Positions 26,836 to 35,831 are shown, counted from the first letter of the stretch. The stretch: 64,000 bases of DNA from Algicella marina (GCF_009931615.1 NZ_CP046620.1:759501-823500); one strand, 5' to 3'. Numbers and translations: made by a program. The notes: a model not told the origin generated them from the letters alone.

Positions 26836-27572
26836 AGAACGGTGCCGAAGAGATTGCGATGGCTCTCGTAAGGGCTCGCTCGAACGGGATTTTGGCCGAT
26901 ACGGCAGCCCTGCCGCCGGTGGTATCGACTACGATGGCCTACGACATTCAGGCGCGGGTGGTGGCCGCGGCCGGACCGATCGGAGGGTACAAGACCGGCA
27001 GAGCATCACCGGGAGAGCCTTTGATTGCCGCGCCGATTTTCGCCAAGGAGATCCGAGACAGCGATGCGATCATCCCGTTCGAGGGAAGTCGGCTGCGAGG
27101 CTTCGAACTGGAAGTGGGCTTTCGTGTCGATACGCCTTTGCCGCGAACCGGCGGTACGGATATCGCCGAGAAACTAGCTCTCACTGTGACGCCGGTGGCG
27201 GTGATCGAAATTGTCGAGAGCAGGCTGGTCGATCCGCTTGGATGTGGGGCGCTGTGGAAGCTGGCGGACAACCAGATCAATGGCGGGTTGGTCGTCGGCG
27301 CATCCGGCAAGGTTGGGACGGAGCTTTGGGCCGACCTCCGTTTGGATGACGCGACTCTTGTTTCAGGGGGCGTCACAAACCCTGCCGGGCGACCTTGGGA
27401 AGTGCTGCAGGAATTCCTGACTTTGGCCGAGAGCCTGAGCCTCGATCTGTCAGTGGGGCAGTTGGTTATCACTGGGTCACTGACCGGATTACGCTACGCT
27501 GAAGCGGGACAGAAACTGGTGGGTGAGATCGCAGGATTGGGCCGGGTTTGCTGTCACTTTGAGGCTGAATGA
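26832..27572 (+). CDS. 2-keto-4-pentenoate hydratase-like protein (FAH fold)
   Basis: A 246-residue protein resembling MhpD/2-keto-4-pentenoate hydratases and related 2-oxo-acid decarboxylases of the fumarylacetoacetase fold. YKTGRAS and the metal-ligand segment FELEVGF are visible, as is the C-terminal GQLVITGSLTG. It begins with GTG overlapping the carbamoylase stop (GTGA) and is the last gene of the operon. Its presence suggests the pathway yields an unsaturated 2-keto acid. Confidence 0.82.
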   Translation: MKNGAEEIAMALVRARSNGILADTAALPPVVSTTMAYDIQARVVAAAGPIGGYKTGRASPGEPLIAAPIFAKEIRDSDAIIPFEGSRLRGFELEVGFRVDTPLPRTGGTDIAEKLALTVTPVAVIEIVESRLVDPLGCGALWKLADNQINGGLVVGASGKVGTELWADLRLDDATLVSGGVTNPAGRPWEVLQEFLTLAESLSLDLSVGQLVITGSLTGLRYAEAGQKLVGEIAGLGRVCCHFEAE

Positions 27573-27669
27573 AGGGTGTTGCGGAACCGAATGTTTTGAA
27601 AGCTTAACAAAATCAACAGCTTGATCGGTATTCGAAATTTTCTTCCCTAAAGTAATATAGTATGATTTA

Positions 27670-27701
27670 TTTTCGACAGACTCACTTGAACGGGTCGAAA
27701 A
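27670..27701. promoter_or_regulatory. Dyad in the ytfQ leader
   Basis: TTTTCGAC (27670-27677) and GTCGAAAA (27694-27701) are perfect 8-base arms with a 16-base spacer, ending 25 bases before the ytfQ start in an A+T-rich leader. It could be an operator for the GntR protein at the operon end, or an mRNA hairpin. Confidence 0.45.
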
Positions 27702-27726
27702 ATTATATCCTGGGGAGGATAGCATT

Positions 27727-28677
27727 ATGTTGAAGACACTTCTGACCGGGGCGGCAGCCCTGGCCATCAGCACGACCATCGCGGGTGCGCAGACCATCGG
27801 TTTCAGCCAGATCGGTTCCGAATCCGGCTGGCGTGCGGCGGAAACCACGCTGACAAAACAGCAGGCAGAAGAACGCGGGATCGACCTGAAGTTTTCCGAT
27901 GCGCAGCAGAAGCAGGAAAACCAGATTGCCGCAGTCCGATCGTTCGTTGCACAGGGCGTCGATGCGATCCTGCTTGCCCCTGTTGTTGCGACAGGTTGGG
28001 ACGCAGTTCTGGAGGAGGCAAAGGAGGCCGAAATCCCTGTTGTTCTGTTGGACAGGCAGGTGGATTCCTCGGATGACCTGTACCTCACGGCTGTTGGCTC
28101 CGACCTTGTGCATGAAGGCAGCGTCGCCGGACAATGGCTTGTGGATACAGTTGCGGGCGAAGAGTGCCGCGTGGTTGAATTGCAGGGCACGACCGGTTCT
28201 TCGCCGGCGATCGACCGCAAAACCGGGTTTGAACAGGCGATTGCCGACCATGGCAATATTGAGATCGTGCGCAGCCAGACCGGTGATTTCACTCGGTCGC
28301 GTGGCAAGGAAGTGATGGAGAGCTTTTTACAGGCCGAAAATGGTGGCGCAGACATCTGTGCGCTCTATGCACATAATGATGACATGGCCGTCGGTGCAAT
28401 TCAGGCAATCAAGGAAGCCGGTTTGAAGCCCGGCGAGGATATCCTTGTCGTTTCCATCGACGCGGTGCCGGACATCTTCCTGGCGATGGCAGCTGGTGAA
28501 GCCAATGCAACTGTGGAACTGACGCCGAACATGGCAGGCCCGGCATTCGACGCCCTGAAGGCGTACATGACGGATGGCACAATGCCCGAGAAGTTCATCC
28601 AGACCGAATCCAAGCTCTACACGCAGGCGGACGACCCGCAGGGCGAGTATGATCGCCGCAAGGGTCTCGGCTACTGA
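27727..28677 (+). CDS. ytfQ: Galactofuranose-type ABC transporter substrate-binding protein
   Basis: A 316-residue periplasmic sugar-binding protein of the ribose/galactofuranose type. The Sec signal peptide ends near IAGAQ (residue 22). The segments GFSQIGSESGWRAAET and SVELTPNMAGPAF-like correspond closely to remembered E. coli YtfQ, so furanose forms of galactose or arabinose are likely ligands. A ribosome site GGGGAGG precedes the ATG. A very strong hairpin follows the gene, and ytfR, ytfT and yjfF complete the importer. Confidence 0.9.
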   Translation: MLKTLLTGAAALAISTTIAGAQTIGFSQIGSESGWRAAETTLTKQQAEERGIDLKFSDAQQKQENQIAAVRSFVAQGVDAILLAPVVATGWDAVLEEAKEAEIPVVLLDRQVDSSDDLYLTAVGSDLVHEGSVAGQWLVDTVAGEECRVVELQGTTGSSPAIDRKTGFEQAIADHGNIEIVRSQTGDFTRSRGKEVMESFLQAENGGADICALYAHNDDMAVGAIQAIKEAGLKPGEDILVVSIDAVPDIFLAMAAGEANATVELTPNMAGPAFDALKAYMTDGTMPEKFIQTESKLYTQADDPQGEYDRRKGLGY

Positions 28678-28696
28678 TCCTAAACGTGTGATATGA

Positions 28697-28728
28697 GGTC
28701 CGGGCCAGCAGCAACGCTGGCCCGGACC
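28697..28728 (+). promoter_or_regulatory. Intercistronic hairpin ytfQ-ytfR
   Basis: A perfect 13-bp stem, GGTCCGGGCCAGC with GCTGGCCCGGACC, encloses a 6-base loop (AGCAAC). There is no T tract, so it should stabilise ytfQ mRNA or attenuate read-through rather than fully terminate. Confidence 0.7.
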
Positions 28729-28772
28729 CGTTATGCGACGGCAGATTGGATGAGCGGGTAAGGGGTTCGGAA

Positions 28773-30284
28773 TTGGCTGACGAGAGATCGCTGCTGCAGG
28801 TACGGGCGCTGCGAAAGACGTTTCCGGGGACGGTGGCGCTGGACGATGTCGATTTTGACCTTCGGGCCGGGGAAGTGCACGCCTTGCTGGGCGAGAACGG
28901 CGCCGGAAAATCGACACTAATCAAATGTCTGACAGGGGCATACCGCAGAGATGCGGGAACCATCGCCATGGAAGGCCGTGAGGTTTCGCCGGAGAGCACG
29001 CAGGATGCGCAGGATCTGGGCATCGGCACGGTCTATCAGGAAGTGAACCTGTTGCCGAACATGAGCGTGGCAGAGAACCTGACACTAGGCCGCCAACCGG
29101 GACGTTTCGGCATCGTCAATCGACGGGCACAGTTGCGGGATGCAGAAGCGATGCTGGACGGCTATGGGCTTGATATCGATGTTCGTAGAGATCTGTCCAG
29201 CTATTCGATAGCCATACAGCAGATCATTGCCATAGCCCGCGCTGTAGACCTTTCGGGGAAGGTGCTGATCCTGGATGAGCCGACGGCGAGCCTCGACGCG
29301 CGCGAGGTGGCCATGCTGTTTGACGTGGTGCGTGGGCTGAAGGAACGAGGATTGGGGATCGTGTTCATTTCTCACTTTCTCGACCAGGTTTTTTCCATTT
29401 CCGATCGAATGACTGTGCTGCGAAATGGCCAGTTGATTGCGACCGAGAATGCCGAGGGGCTGGACCGGGTACGGCTGGTGAACCTGATGCTCGGCCATGA
29501 CCTGGAAGAAGTGGAACGCCGCCGACCGGAACGTAAGGAAGCGGGTGCGGGAGGCAAGGCGATCACATTCAATGGCTTTGGCCGGCGCGGCCATGTCGAG
29601 CCGTTCGACCTGCGGATCGAGGCCGGAGAAACTCTTGGCATGGCGGGATTGCTGGGTTCCGGCCGGACGGAGACAGCGGAGGTAATGTTCGGCAGCGCAG
29701 TAGCCGATAGTGGTGAATGCGTCGATGGAAACGGCCCGGTGCGATTGAATTCGCCGAGAGCGGCGATTGCCGCGGGGTTCGGGTTCGCGCCGGAGGACCG
29801 GAAGACGGACGGAATCGTTGGCGATCTGAGTGTGCGGGAAAACATTGTGCTGGCGCTGCAGGCGCGGCGCGGTTGGGCGCGGCCCTTGCCGCGTGCGGAA
29901 CAACAGCGATTGGCCGACGAATACATTCGCAAGCTCGATATCAGGACACCAAACAGCGAGAAGCCGTTGGGCCAGCTTTCCGGTGGCAACCAGCAGAAGG
30001 CAATTCTTGCGCGCTGGCTGGCGATGAACCCGCGGTTTCTGATCCTTGACGAGCCGACGAGGGGAATTGATGTCGGCGCACATGCCGAGATACTGCGTTT
30101 GATCGAGGATGTGGTGGAGCAGGGGATGTCCATCCTGCTGATTTCGTCCGAACTCGAAGAGCTGGTCGCCGTTTCCGACAGGGTGATCGTCGTACGGGAC
30201 CGGTCCCACGTGGCCGAACTCACGGGTGGCGACATTCGCGCCGAGCGGATTGTCGATGCGATTGCGGGGGAGACAGTACAATGA
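28773..30284 (+). CDS. ytfR: Galactofuranose-type ABC transporter ATPase
   Basis: A 503-residue tandem ATPase of the monosaccharide importer family. The first nucleotide-binding domain has GENGAGKST and a Walker B ILDEPTASLD. The second has the degenerate Walker A GLLGSGRTE, a canonical LSGGNQQKAILARWL and LILDEPTRGIDVG, as is usual for the family. No ATG exists near the start; TTG at 28773 is preferred because AGGGG lies 7 bases before it, while TTG 28746 would add nine residues. It overlaps ytfT as ATGA. Confidence 0.9.
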   Translation: MADERSLLQVRALRKTFPGTVALDDVDFDLRAGEVHALLGENGAGKSTLIKCLTGAYRRDAGTIAMEGREVSPESTQDAQDLGIGTVYQEVNLLPNMSVAENLTLGRQPGRFGIVNRRAQLRDAEAMLDGYGLDIDVRRDLSSYSIAIQQIIAIARAVDLSGKVLILDEPTASLDAREVAMLFDVVRGLKERGLGIVFISHFLDQVFSISDRMTVLRNGQLIATENAEGLDRVRLVNLMLGHDLEEVERRRPERKEAGAGGKAITFNGFGRRGHVEPFDLRIEAGETLGMAGLLGSGRTETAEVMFGSAVADSGECVDGNGPVRLNSPRAAIAAGFGFAPEDRKTDGIVGDLSVRENIVLALQARRGWARPLPRAEQQRLADEYIRKLDIRTPNSEKPLGQLSGGNQQKAILARWLAMNPRFLILDEPTRGIDVGAHAEILRLIEDVVEQGMSILLISSELEELVAVSDRVIVVRDRSHVAELTGGDIRAERIVDAIAGETVQ

Positions 30285-31303
30285 TGTTGCTGCGGCGCGT
30301 TGCGCCCCAACTTCTGACCCTCTGCGCCGTCCTGGCGCTGACGGTGATGGTCTTTCCCGGCTTTCTGCAGATCGAATTGGTTGACGGCCGCTTGGTGGGC
30401 AGCCTGATCGACATCCTGAAACGTGGCGCACCGGTCGCATTGTTGGCGATTGGCATGACACTGGTCATCGCGACCAAGGGCATAGACCTGTCTGTCGGTG
30501 CGATCATGGCGATTTGCGCAGCCGTCGCTGCTGCCTCCGTCGCCAATGGTTTGGGACTTTTCGCGGCACTGGCACTTGCGATGCTGGCCGGGCTTGCGTG
30601 CGGGCTGTGGAACGGACTGCTCGTCGCACTGCTGGGCATCCAGCCGATCGTGGCTACGCTGATCCTGATGGTGGCCGGTCGTGGGGTGGCGCAGCTTATT
30701 ACCGAGGGACGAATACTGACTTTTTCCCACGAGGGGCTGGCGTTCATCGGTTCCGGCGACCTGCTCGGTCTTCCCGTGCCGTTTCTGATCTGGGCGTTGG
30801 CCGGTGTAGTTGCCGGGCTGATTGTCCGACGGACGGCGCTGGGAATGCTGATCGAGGCTATCGGGGTCAATATGCGGGCCAGCCAGTTAGCTGGTATCAA
30901 TGCGCGTGTGCTTTTGATCGCCGTCTACATGGCATCAGGCCTGTGCGCCGCCATCGCCGGCGTGATTGTCGCCGCCGACATTCGTGGCGCGGATGCAAAC
31001 AATGCGGGGCTGTGGCTGGAACTCGACGCGATTCTAGCAGTGGTGATCGGTGGAAACTCGCTGCTCGGCGGCCGGTTTGCGATCCTCGCCTCACTGATCG
31101 GTGCGATGGTTATCCAGGCGATCAACACGGGTATCCTGCTCGCCGGATTTCCGCCAGAGTTCAACCTGGTGATCAAGGCGGGGCTGATCCTGACGATCCT
31201 GGTCCTGCAGTCGCCGAGCTTCGGTGAGGTGATGGCAAAAGCGCGGTTGCGGCGCGAGGCGGCACTTGCAAGATCGACTTCGCGGCGGGAGGTGGCGAAA
31301 TGA
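30281..31303 (+). CDS. ytfT: Galactofuranose-type ABC transporter permease
   Basis: A 340-residue permease of the RbsC family with about nine to ten hydrophobic helices. The family motif TKGIDLSVGAIMA lies at about residues 65-77, and AVVIGGNSLLGGRF near residue 250. It overlaps ytfR and yjfF by four bases each, so the transporter subunits are translationally coupled. Confidence 0.9.
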   Translation: MMLLRRVAPQLLTLCAVLALTVMVFPGFLQIELVDGRLVGSLIDILKRGAPVALLAIGMTLVIATKGIDLSVGAIMAICAAVAAASVANGLGLFAALALAMLAGLACGLWNGLLVALLGIQPIVATLILMVAGRGVAQLITEGRILTFSHEGLAFIGSGDLLGLPVPFLIWALAGVVAGLIVRRTALGMLIEAIGVNMRASQLAGINARVLLIAVYMASGLCAAIAGVIVAADIRGADANNAGLWLELDAILAVVIGGNSLLGGRFAILASLIGAMVIQAINTGILLAGFPPEFNLVIKAGLILTILVLQSPSFGEVMAKARLRREAALARSTSRREVAK

Positions 31304-32280
31304 ACGCGCGGGCCCTGCCACTCTATGCCACCATAGGCATCTTTCTCGTGGCCTATGCGATCTGCTACAGCCAGTTTCCCGCGATGCTGTCGACACGCGT
31401 GATCGGTAACCTATTGACGGATAATGCGTATCTCGGCATCGCCGCGGTGGGTATGACGATTGTCATCATCTCTGGCGGCATCGACCTGTCGGTGGGCTCC
31501 GTCATCGCTTTCGCTGGCGTATTTATTGCGGTGATGCTGCGCGACACGAGCCTGCATCCTGTGGCGGTATTTGCGTTGCTTCTTCTGATCACCACGGTCT
31601 TCGGAGCGTTCATGGGAGGAATGATCCACCTTCTGGAGATGCCACCTTTCATCGTGACGCTTGCGGGTATGTTTCTCGCGCGGGGCGCGGCCTACCTGCT
31701 GACGATCGATTCAGTTCCCATTGACCATCCGGTATTCGAGAGCCTGCAACGGGCATATTACCTGATGCCTGGAAAGGGGCGACTGACGCTGATCGGCGTC
31801 ATAATGCTGGCCTCGGTGGTTGTGGGGATGATCGTGGCGCATCGCACGCGGTTCGGTGCGAATGTTTTCGCACTGGGCGGCGGCGTGGCGACGGCGCGGT
31901 TGATGGGCGTCGCGGTGGGGCGGACCACGGTGCTGATCTACGCATTCTCCGGTTTTATGGCCGGATTGGCAGGTATCGTCTTCGCAATCTATACCTCGGC
32001 GGGCTATCCTCTGGCCACGGTGGGTGTCGAACTCAACGCCATCGCGGCGGTAGTGATCGGCGGAACGTTGTTGACAGGGGGTAGTGGATACGTGCTTGGC
32101 ACGCTGATCGGAGTGCTGACAATGGGCCTGATTCAGACCTATATCGTGTTTGACGGTTCCTTATCCAGTTGGTGGACGAAGATCGTGATAGGTGCGCTGT
32201 TGTTCCTTTTCATCGTTTTGCAGAAAGGGCTTCTGCGGCTTGGTCAAGGGCGGCACGGTGTTCGCCCTGTTTCGGCATGA
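31300..32280 (+). CDS. yjfF: Galactofuranose-type ABC transporter permease
   Basis: A 326-residue RbsC-family permease, partner of YtfT. The motif ISGGIDLSVGSVIAF lies near residue 60 and AVVIGGTLLTGGSGY near residue 250. It ends in an ATGA overlap with the GntR regulator gene, so regulator and transporter are co-transcribed. Confidence 0.9.
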   Translation: MNARALPLYATIGIFLVAYAICYSQFPAMLSTRVIGNLLTDNAYLGIAAVGMTIVIISGGIDLSVGSVIAFAGVFIAVMLRDTSLHPVAVFALLLLITTVFGAFMGGMIHLLEMPPFIVTLAGMFLARGAAYLLTIDSVPIDHPVFESLQRAYYLMPGKGRLTLIGVIMLASVVVGMIVAHRTRFGANVFALGGGVATARLMGVAVGRTTVLIYAFSGFMAGLAGIVFAIYTSAGYPLATVGVELNAIAAVVIGGTLLTGGSGYVLGTLIGVLTMGLIQTYIVFDGSLSSWWTKIVIGALLFLFIVLQKGLLRLGQGRHGVRPVSA

Positions 32281-33005
32281 CTGGCCTCTTACGGGAAGGG
32301 CTTGAGGCCAATCTGTTGCGCAACTCTCATGCGCAAGTGGTCGATACGCTTGGGCGGGAAATCGTTGCAGGGACCATTGCCGAGGGCGATATACTGCCAC
32401 GCGACGAAGATCTCGCCGCTCGGTTTGGTGTGTCGCGAACCGTGTTGCGCGAGGCGATGAAAACTCTCGGGGCCAAGGGCATGGTTGTGGCGCGGGCGAG
32501 GATCGGCACAAAAGTCACCTCTCGCAGCCGGTGGAACCATTTTGACAGCGATGTGCTGGGCTGGTTTCTGGACAGTGGTGTCAACCGCCAGTTCCTGCAT
32601 GATCTGTTTCAGATCCGCCAGACAATCGAGCCATTTGCGGCTTCGCTGGCGGCGGAAAAGGCGGGGAGAGAGGCAGTTGCTGCAATGCGCGATCATGTAC
32701 GGGAGATGGCGGAAGCAGTGGATGACAAGGCCTTCGCTCTCGCCGATCTGGCGTTCCATCGCAAGATACTAGAGGAGTCCGGCAACCCGTTTCTGTTTTC
32801 CGTCGGAGGTCTGATCGAGGCGGCACTGTTGACGACCTTTCGCCTGAGTTCGCCCGCAGAGAAGGACGAGACGCAGGCGACGGTGGCCGCCGCCCACGGG
32901 CTGGTGGTTGATGCAATCGAGGCGGGAGATACCGAAGCGGCCTCAGTGGCCATCCGGGAGGTCATCGGCTTCGGCATGGACAGGCTTCTCGACCAACTCG
33001 ACTGA
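32277..33005 (+). CDS. GntR-family regulator, FCD subfamily
   Basis: A 242-residue GntR/FCD protein at the end of the ytf operon. The helix-turn-helix (EDLAARFGVSRTVLREAMKTL) lies at about residues 46-68, and the FCD domain carries DLAFHRKILEESGNP and AAHGLVVDAIEAGD, including expected metal-ligand histidines. The ATG at 32277 overlaps the yjfF stop. It most likely represses the ytf operon in response to the sugar or a metabolite. Its stop is 7 bases from the convergent cytochrome operon. Confidence 0.87.
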   Translation: MTGLLREGLEANLLRNSHAQVVDTLGREIVAGTIAEGDILPRDEDLAARFGVSRTVLREAMKTLGAKGMVVARARIGTKVTSRSRWNHFDSDVLGWFLDSGVNRQFLHDLFQIRQTIEPFAASLAAEKAGREAVAAMRDHVREMAEAVDDKAFALADLAFHRKILEESGNPFLFSVGGLIEAALLTTFRLSSPAEKDETQATVAAAHGLVVDAIEAGDTEAASVAIREVIGFGMDRLLDQLD

Positions 33006-33012
33006 GGGTGCC

Positions 33013-33123
33013 TCAAACGCCGATTGCCAGCCGGATTACGTAGGCGACGATACCAAGGGTGAGAACGCTTGCGAGCCAGATGCCGATGAACCAGGCCCAT
33101 TTTCTGAGCAGGTCCTGGCGCAT
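33013..33123 (-). CDS. Small membrane subunit of the cytochrome bd/Cio oxidase (DUF2474-like)
   Basis: A 36-residue protein with a basic amphipathic N-terminus (MRQDLLRKWAW) and one membrane helix (about residues 11-33). It is read directly from the sequence, as the gene is too short for usual gene calling. The ATG overlaps the cydB stop as TGATG, so it is translated with cydB. Its size, position and topology match the DUF2474/CydX-like subunits that stabilise bd-type oxidases. Confidence 0.8.
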   Translation of the reverse strand: MRQDLLRKWAWFIGIWLASVLTLGIVAYVIRLAIGV

Positions 33124-34127
33124 CAGTGATAACCTTCGGACGGGTCGATCTTGCCGCGGAAAACCCAATAGGCATATGCGGTATAGGCGAGGATCAGTGG
33201 GACAAGCACCAGAGCGCCGACCAGTGCGAAGGCAAGGCTGGAATCAGGTGCCGCTGCCTGCCAGATCGTTAGCGAAGGCGGTACCATCATCGGGTAGAAG
33301 CTGATGCCGATGCCGATGAAGGAGACTACGAAAAAGCCGAGCGCCGAGAGGAACGGCTGCGTGTCTCTACCTCTCGCCAGGGCCGTGAAGAACGACCATG
33401 CAAGGCCAAGCATCAGGATCGGCACACACAGCGACCAGGCGCTGCCCGGCAAACTGAACCAACGACTGAAATAGACTGGCTCCAAAAATGGAGTGGCGAC
33501 GCTGACCACGCCGATGAGTACGAGTGTTGCGATGCCGAGAACCCTCGAATGCCCCTGCATCCGGTCGTGGATTTCGCCTTCCGTCTTCATAACCAGCCAG
33601 GTCGCACCAAGCAGGGCGTAACCGACCACCACCGCGAAGCCGGTCAGGATTGAAAATGGCGTGAGCCAGTCGAACCAGCCACCGGCATAGGCGCGATTTT
33701 CGACTTCGATACCCTGCACCAGGGCGCCGAGAGCAATGCCCTGGCAAAGGGCAGCGACAAGCGAGCCGCCGATAAATGCTTTGTCCCACACATGTTTCCA
33801 GCGGTGTGTGCGCCAGCGGTACTCGAAGGACACGCCGCGAAACACCAGTGCCAGCAGCATGAGCGTGATGGGCATGTAGAGTGCCGGCATGACAACGGCA
33901 TAAGCAAGCGGGAAGACGGCGAACAGCCCGCCACCGCCAAGTACCAGCCAGGTCTCGTTACCGTCCCAGACGGGGGCAACAGTGTTCATCATCAGATCTC
34001 TTTCGCCTTCGTTTCGGGCGAAAGGGAAGACAATGCCGATTCCAAGGTCGAAACCGTCGAGAATTACGTATACAAGCACTGCGAAAGCAATGAGTCCGGC
34101 CCAGATGAATGCGAGATCGAATACCAT
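33123..34127 (-). CDS. cydB: Cytochrome bd-type quinol oxidase subunit II (CioB-like)
   Basis: A 334-residue membrane subunit of a quinol oxidase, with about eight helices. It begins MVFDLAFIWAGLIAF and has the family segments YVILDGFDLGIG, WDGNETWLVLGGG and FRGVSFEYRWR. The ATG at 34127 is preferred to a longer frame because GAGGTGA lies 8-9 bases before it and the family start coincides. It follows cydA by 10 bases and is coupled to the small subunit gene. Confidence 0.92.
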   Translation of the reverse strand: MVFDLAFIWAGLIAFAVLVYVILDGFDLGIGIVFPFARNEGERDLMMNTVAPVWDGNETWLVLGGGGLFAVFPLAYAVVMPALYMPITLMLLALVFRGVSFEYRWRTHRWKHVWDKAFIGGSLVAALCQGIALGALVQGIEVENRAYAGGWFDWLTPFSILTGFAVVVGYALLGATWLVMKTEGEIHDRMQGHSRVLGIATLVLIGVVSVATPFLEPVYFSRWFSLPGSAWSLCVPILMLGLAWSFFTALARGRDTQPFLSALGFFVVSFIGIGISFYPMMVPPSLTIWQAAAPDSSLAFALVGALVLVPLILAYTAYAYWVFRGKIDPSEGYH

Positions 34128-34137
34128 TGCCGTCACC

Positions 34138-35544
34138 TCATCCCTTGCCTGAGCCATGTTCGGCCTGAAAGCCGGGCGTAATGCCAGCCGCACGCACAGG
34201 GCCTTCGTCGAGTTCCCGGTCCTTTGTAACAGTCGGTTGGTTCATCAGGCGAAGGATGTAAAACGTGCCCGCCCCAAAGATGAAAAAATATACGACGATA
34301 AAGGCTATCAGCGAAGCGGCAACCGCCGGAGCATCGACAGGTGCCAGAGATTCCGATGTTCTGAGCAGGCCGTAGACGGTAAACGGCTGGCGTCCGACCT
34401 CGGTTGTGATCCAGCCCGCCAGCACGGCGACAAATCCCGTGGGCCCCATGACAAGAACGATACGATGTAGCCACGTATCGTCGAACAAATGGCCGCGCCA
34501 GCGCTGAAGCCCGCTCCACAAGCCTACGGCGAGCATGGCGAACCCGAGGCCGACCATTACGCGGAAACTCCAGAACACTATGGCGACGGGCGGCTGATCT
34601 TCGAGAGGAATGGTGTCGAGACCGTCCAGCGGCGCTTCCCAGTGATGCTTGAGAATAAGCGAGCTGAGCTTCGGTATCTCGATGGCGTAGTCAACGGTGC
34701 GGGTTTCGGAGTTGGGTATGCCGAAAAGGATAAGTGGTGCGCCATCGGGATGGCTGTCGTAATGCCCCTCCATGGCCATAACCTTGGCCGGCTGATGCTC
34801 AAGCGTGTTCAGGCCATGGGCATCGCCCGCGAAAATCTGGATCGGTGTAACGATAAGAGCCATCCACATTGCCAATGAAAACATGCGCCGCGCCCGTTTG
34901 TCGCCGCGATCGCGTAGCATGTGAAGGGCACCTACAGCGCCGACGACAAAGGCGGTCGTCAGGTAGGCGGCGAGAACCATGTGAACGAGACGGTAGGGGA
35001 ATGACGGATTGAAGATGATCTGCCACCAATCCTCCGGCACGAACTGGCCGTCCGCGTTGATCGAGTAGCCCGCAGGAGTTTGCATCCAGCTGTTCACGCT
35101 GAGGATCCATGTCGCCGACATGAGTGTGCCGAATGCGACCATGGCAGTGGCAAACATATGCAACCGCTCGCCAACACGCTCGCGCCCGAAAAGCATGATG
35201 CCCAGAAAGCCGGCCTCCAGGAAGAAGGCCGACAACACTTCATAGGCCATCAACGGCCCGATCACCGGGCCGGCCTTGTCGGAGAACACGGACCAGTTGG
35301 TGCCGAATTGGTAGGACATGACGATGCCCGACACGACGCCCATGCCGAATGCGACGGCGAAGATCTTTTTCCAGTACTTGAAGAGATGCAGATAGGTTTC
35401 GTCGCGGGTCCGCATCCAGAGTGCGTTGAGCACGGCCAGGTAGCTCGCCAGCCCGATCGAAAAGGCAGGGAAAATGATGTGAAATGAAACCGTGAACGCG
35501 AACTGTATCCGCGCGAGGGTTTCGGCACCGTAGCTTTCGATCAT
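34138..35544 (-). CDS. cydA: Cytochrome bd-type quinol oxidase subunit I (CioA-like, short Q-loop)
   Basis: A 468-residue haem-bearing subunit that oxidises quinol and reduces oxygen to water. Visible family features are RIQFAFTVSFHIIFP (haem-ligand His), GRERVGERLHMFAT, the Q-loop KVMAMEGHYD and the terminal-region TTEVGRQPF. The Q-loop is short, about 25 residues less than E. coli CydA, as in the cyanide-insensitive CioA group. It is first in a cydA-cydB-small subunit operon. No separate regulator is adjacent. Confidence 0.92.
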   Translation of the reverse strand: MIESYGAETLARIQFAFTVSFHIIFPAFSIGLASYLAVLNALWMRTRDETYLHLFKYWKKIFAVAFGMGVVSGIVMSYQFGTNWSVFSDKAGPVIGPLMAYEVLSAFFLEAGFLGIMLFGRERVGERLHMFATAMVAFGTLMSATWILSVNSWMQTPAGYSINADGQFVPEDWWQIIFNPSFPYRLVHMVLAAYLTTAFVVGAVGALHMLRDRGDKRARRMFSLAMWMALIVTPIQIFAGDAHGLNTLEHQPAKVMAMEGHYDSHPDGAPLILFGIPNSETRTVDYAIEIPKLSSLILKHHWEAPLDGLDTIPLEDQPPVAIVFWSFRVMVGLGFAMLAVGLWSGLQRWRGHLFDDTWLHRIVLVMGPTGFVAVLAGWITTEVGRQPFTVYGLLRTSESLAPVDAPAVAASLIAFIVVYFFIFGAGTFYILRLMNQPTVTKDRELDEGPVRAAGITPGFQAEHGSGKG

Positions 35545-35831
35545 GGTCGGCCTCTTGGCCTGAGATTCCAGGCATCAGCTTGAGAGCACGACTCTCTTCT
35601 ACTTCCCATGGTTGTCGAGTCTAGACTTGCAGGGATGCCTTTCAACCGGAGCCGTGCCGGTATTTCTTCTCGCCTTCGCCATTGGACCTAGAAGGTTTTG
35701 GCGGGTCTGTCTGACAACTTATTGATAATACTTTCATTTTCTGAAGCTTTCGGGCGAAACAATCGCCGATTAGACGTCATTTCCCGTGCACGGGGGAGTT
35801 CTGTGGCACGTGGCCGCAGTCAGGCGAGCAC

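Noticed and set aside
29085-30730. Two long minus-strand frames opposite ytfR/ytfT
   Set aside because: Both are antisense to clear transporter genes and show no domain pattern.
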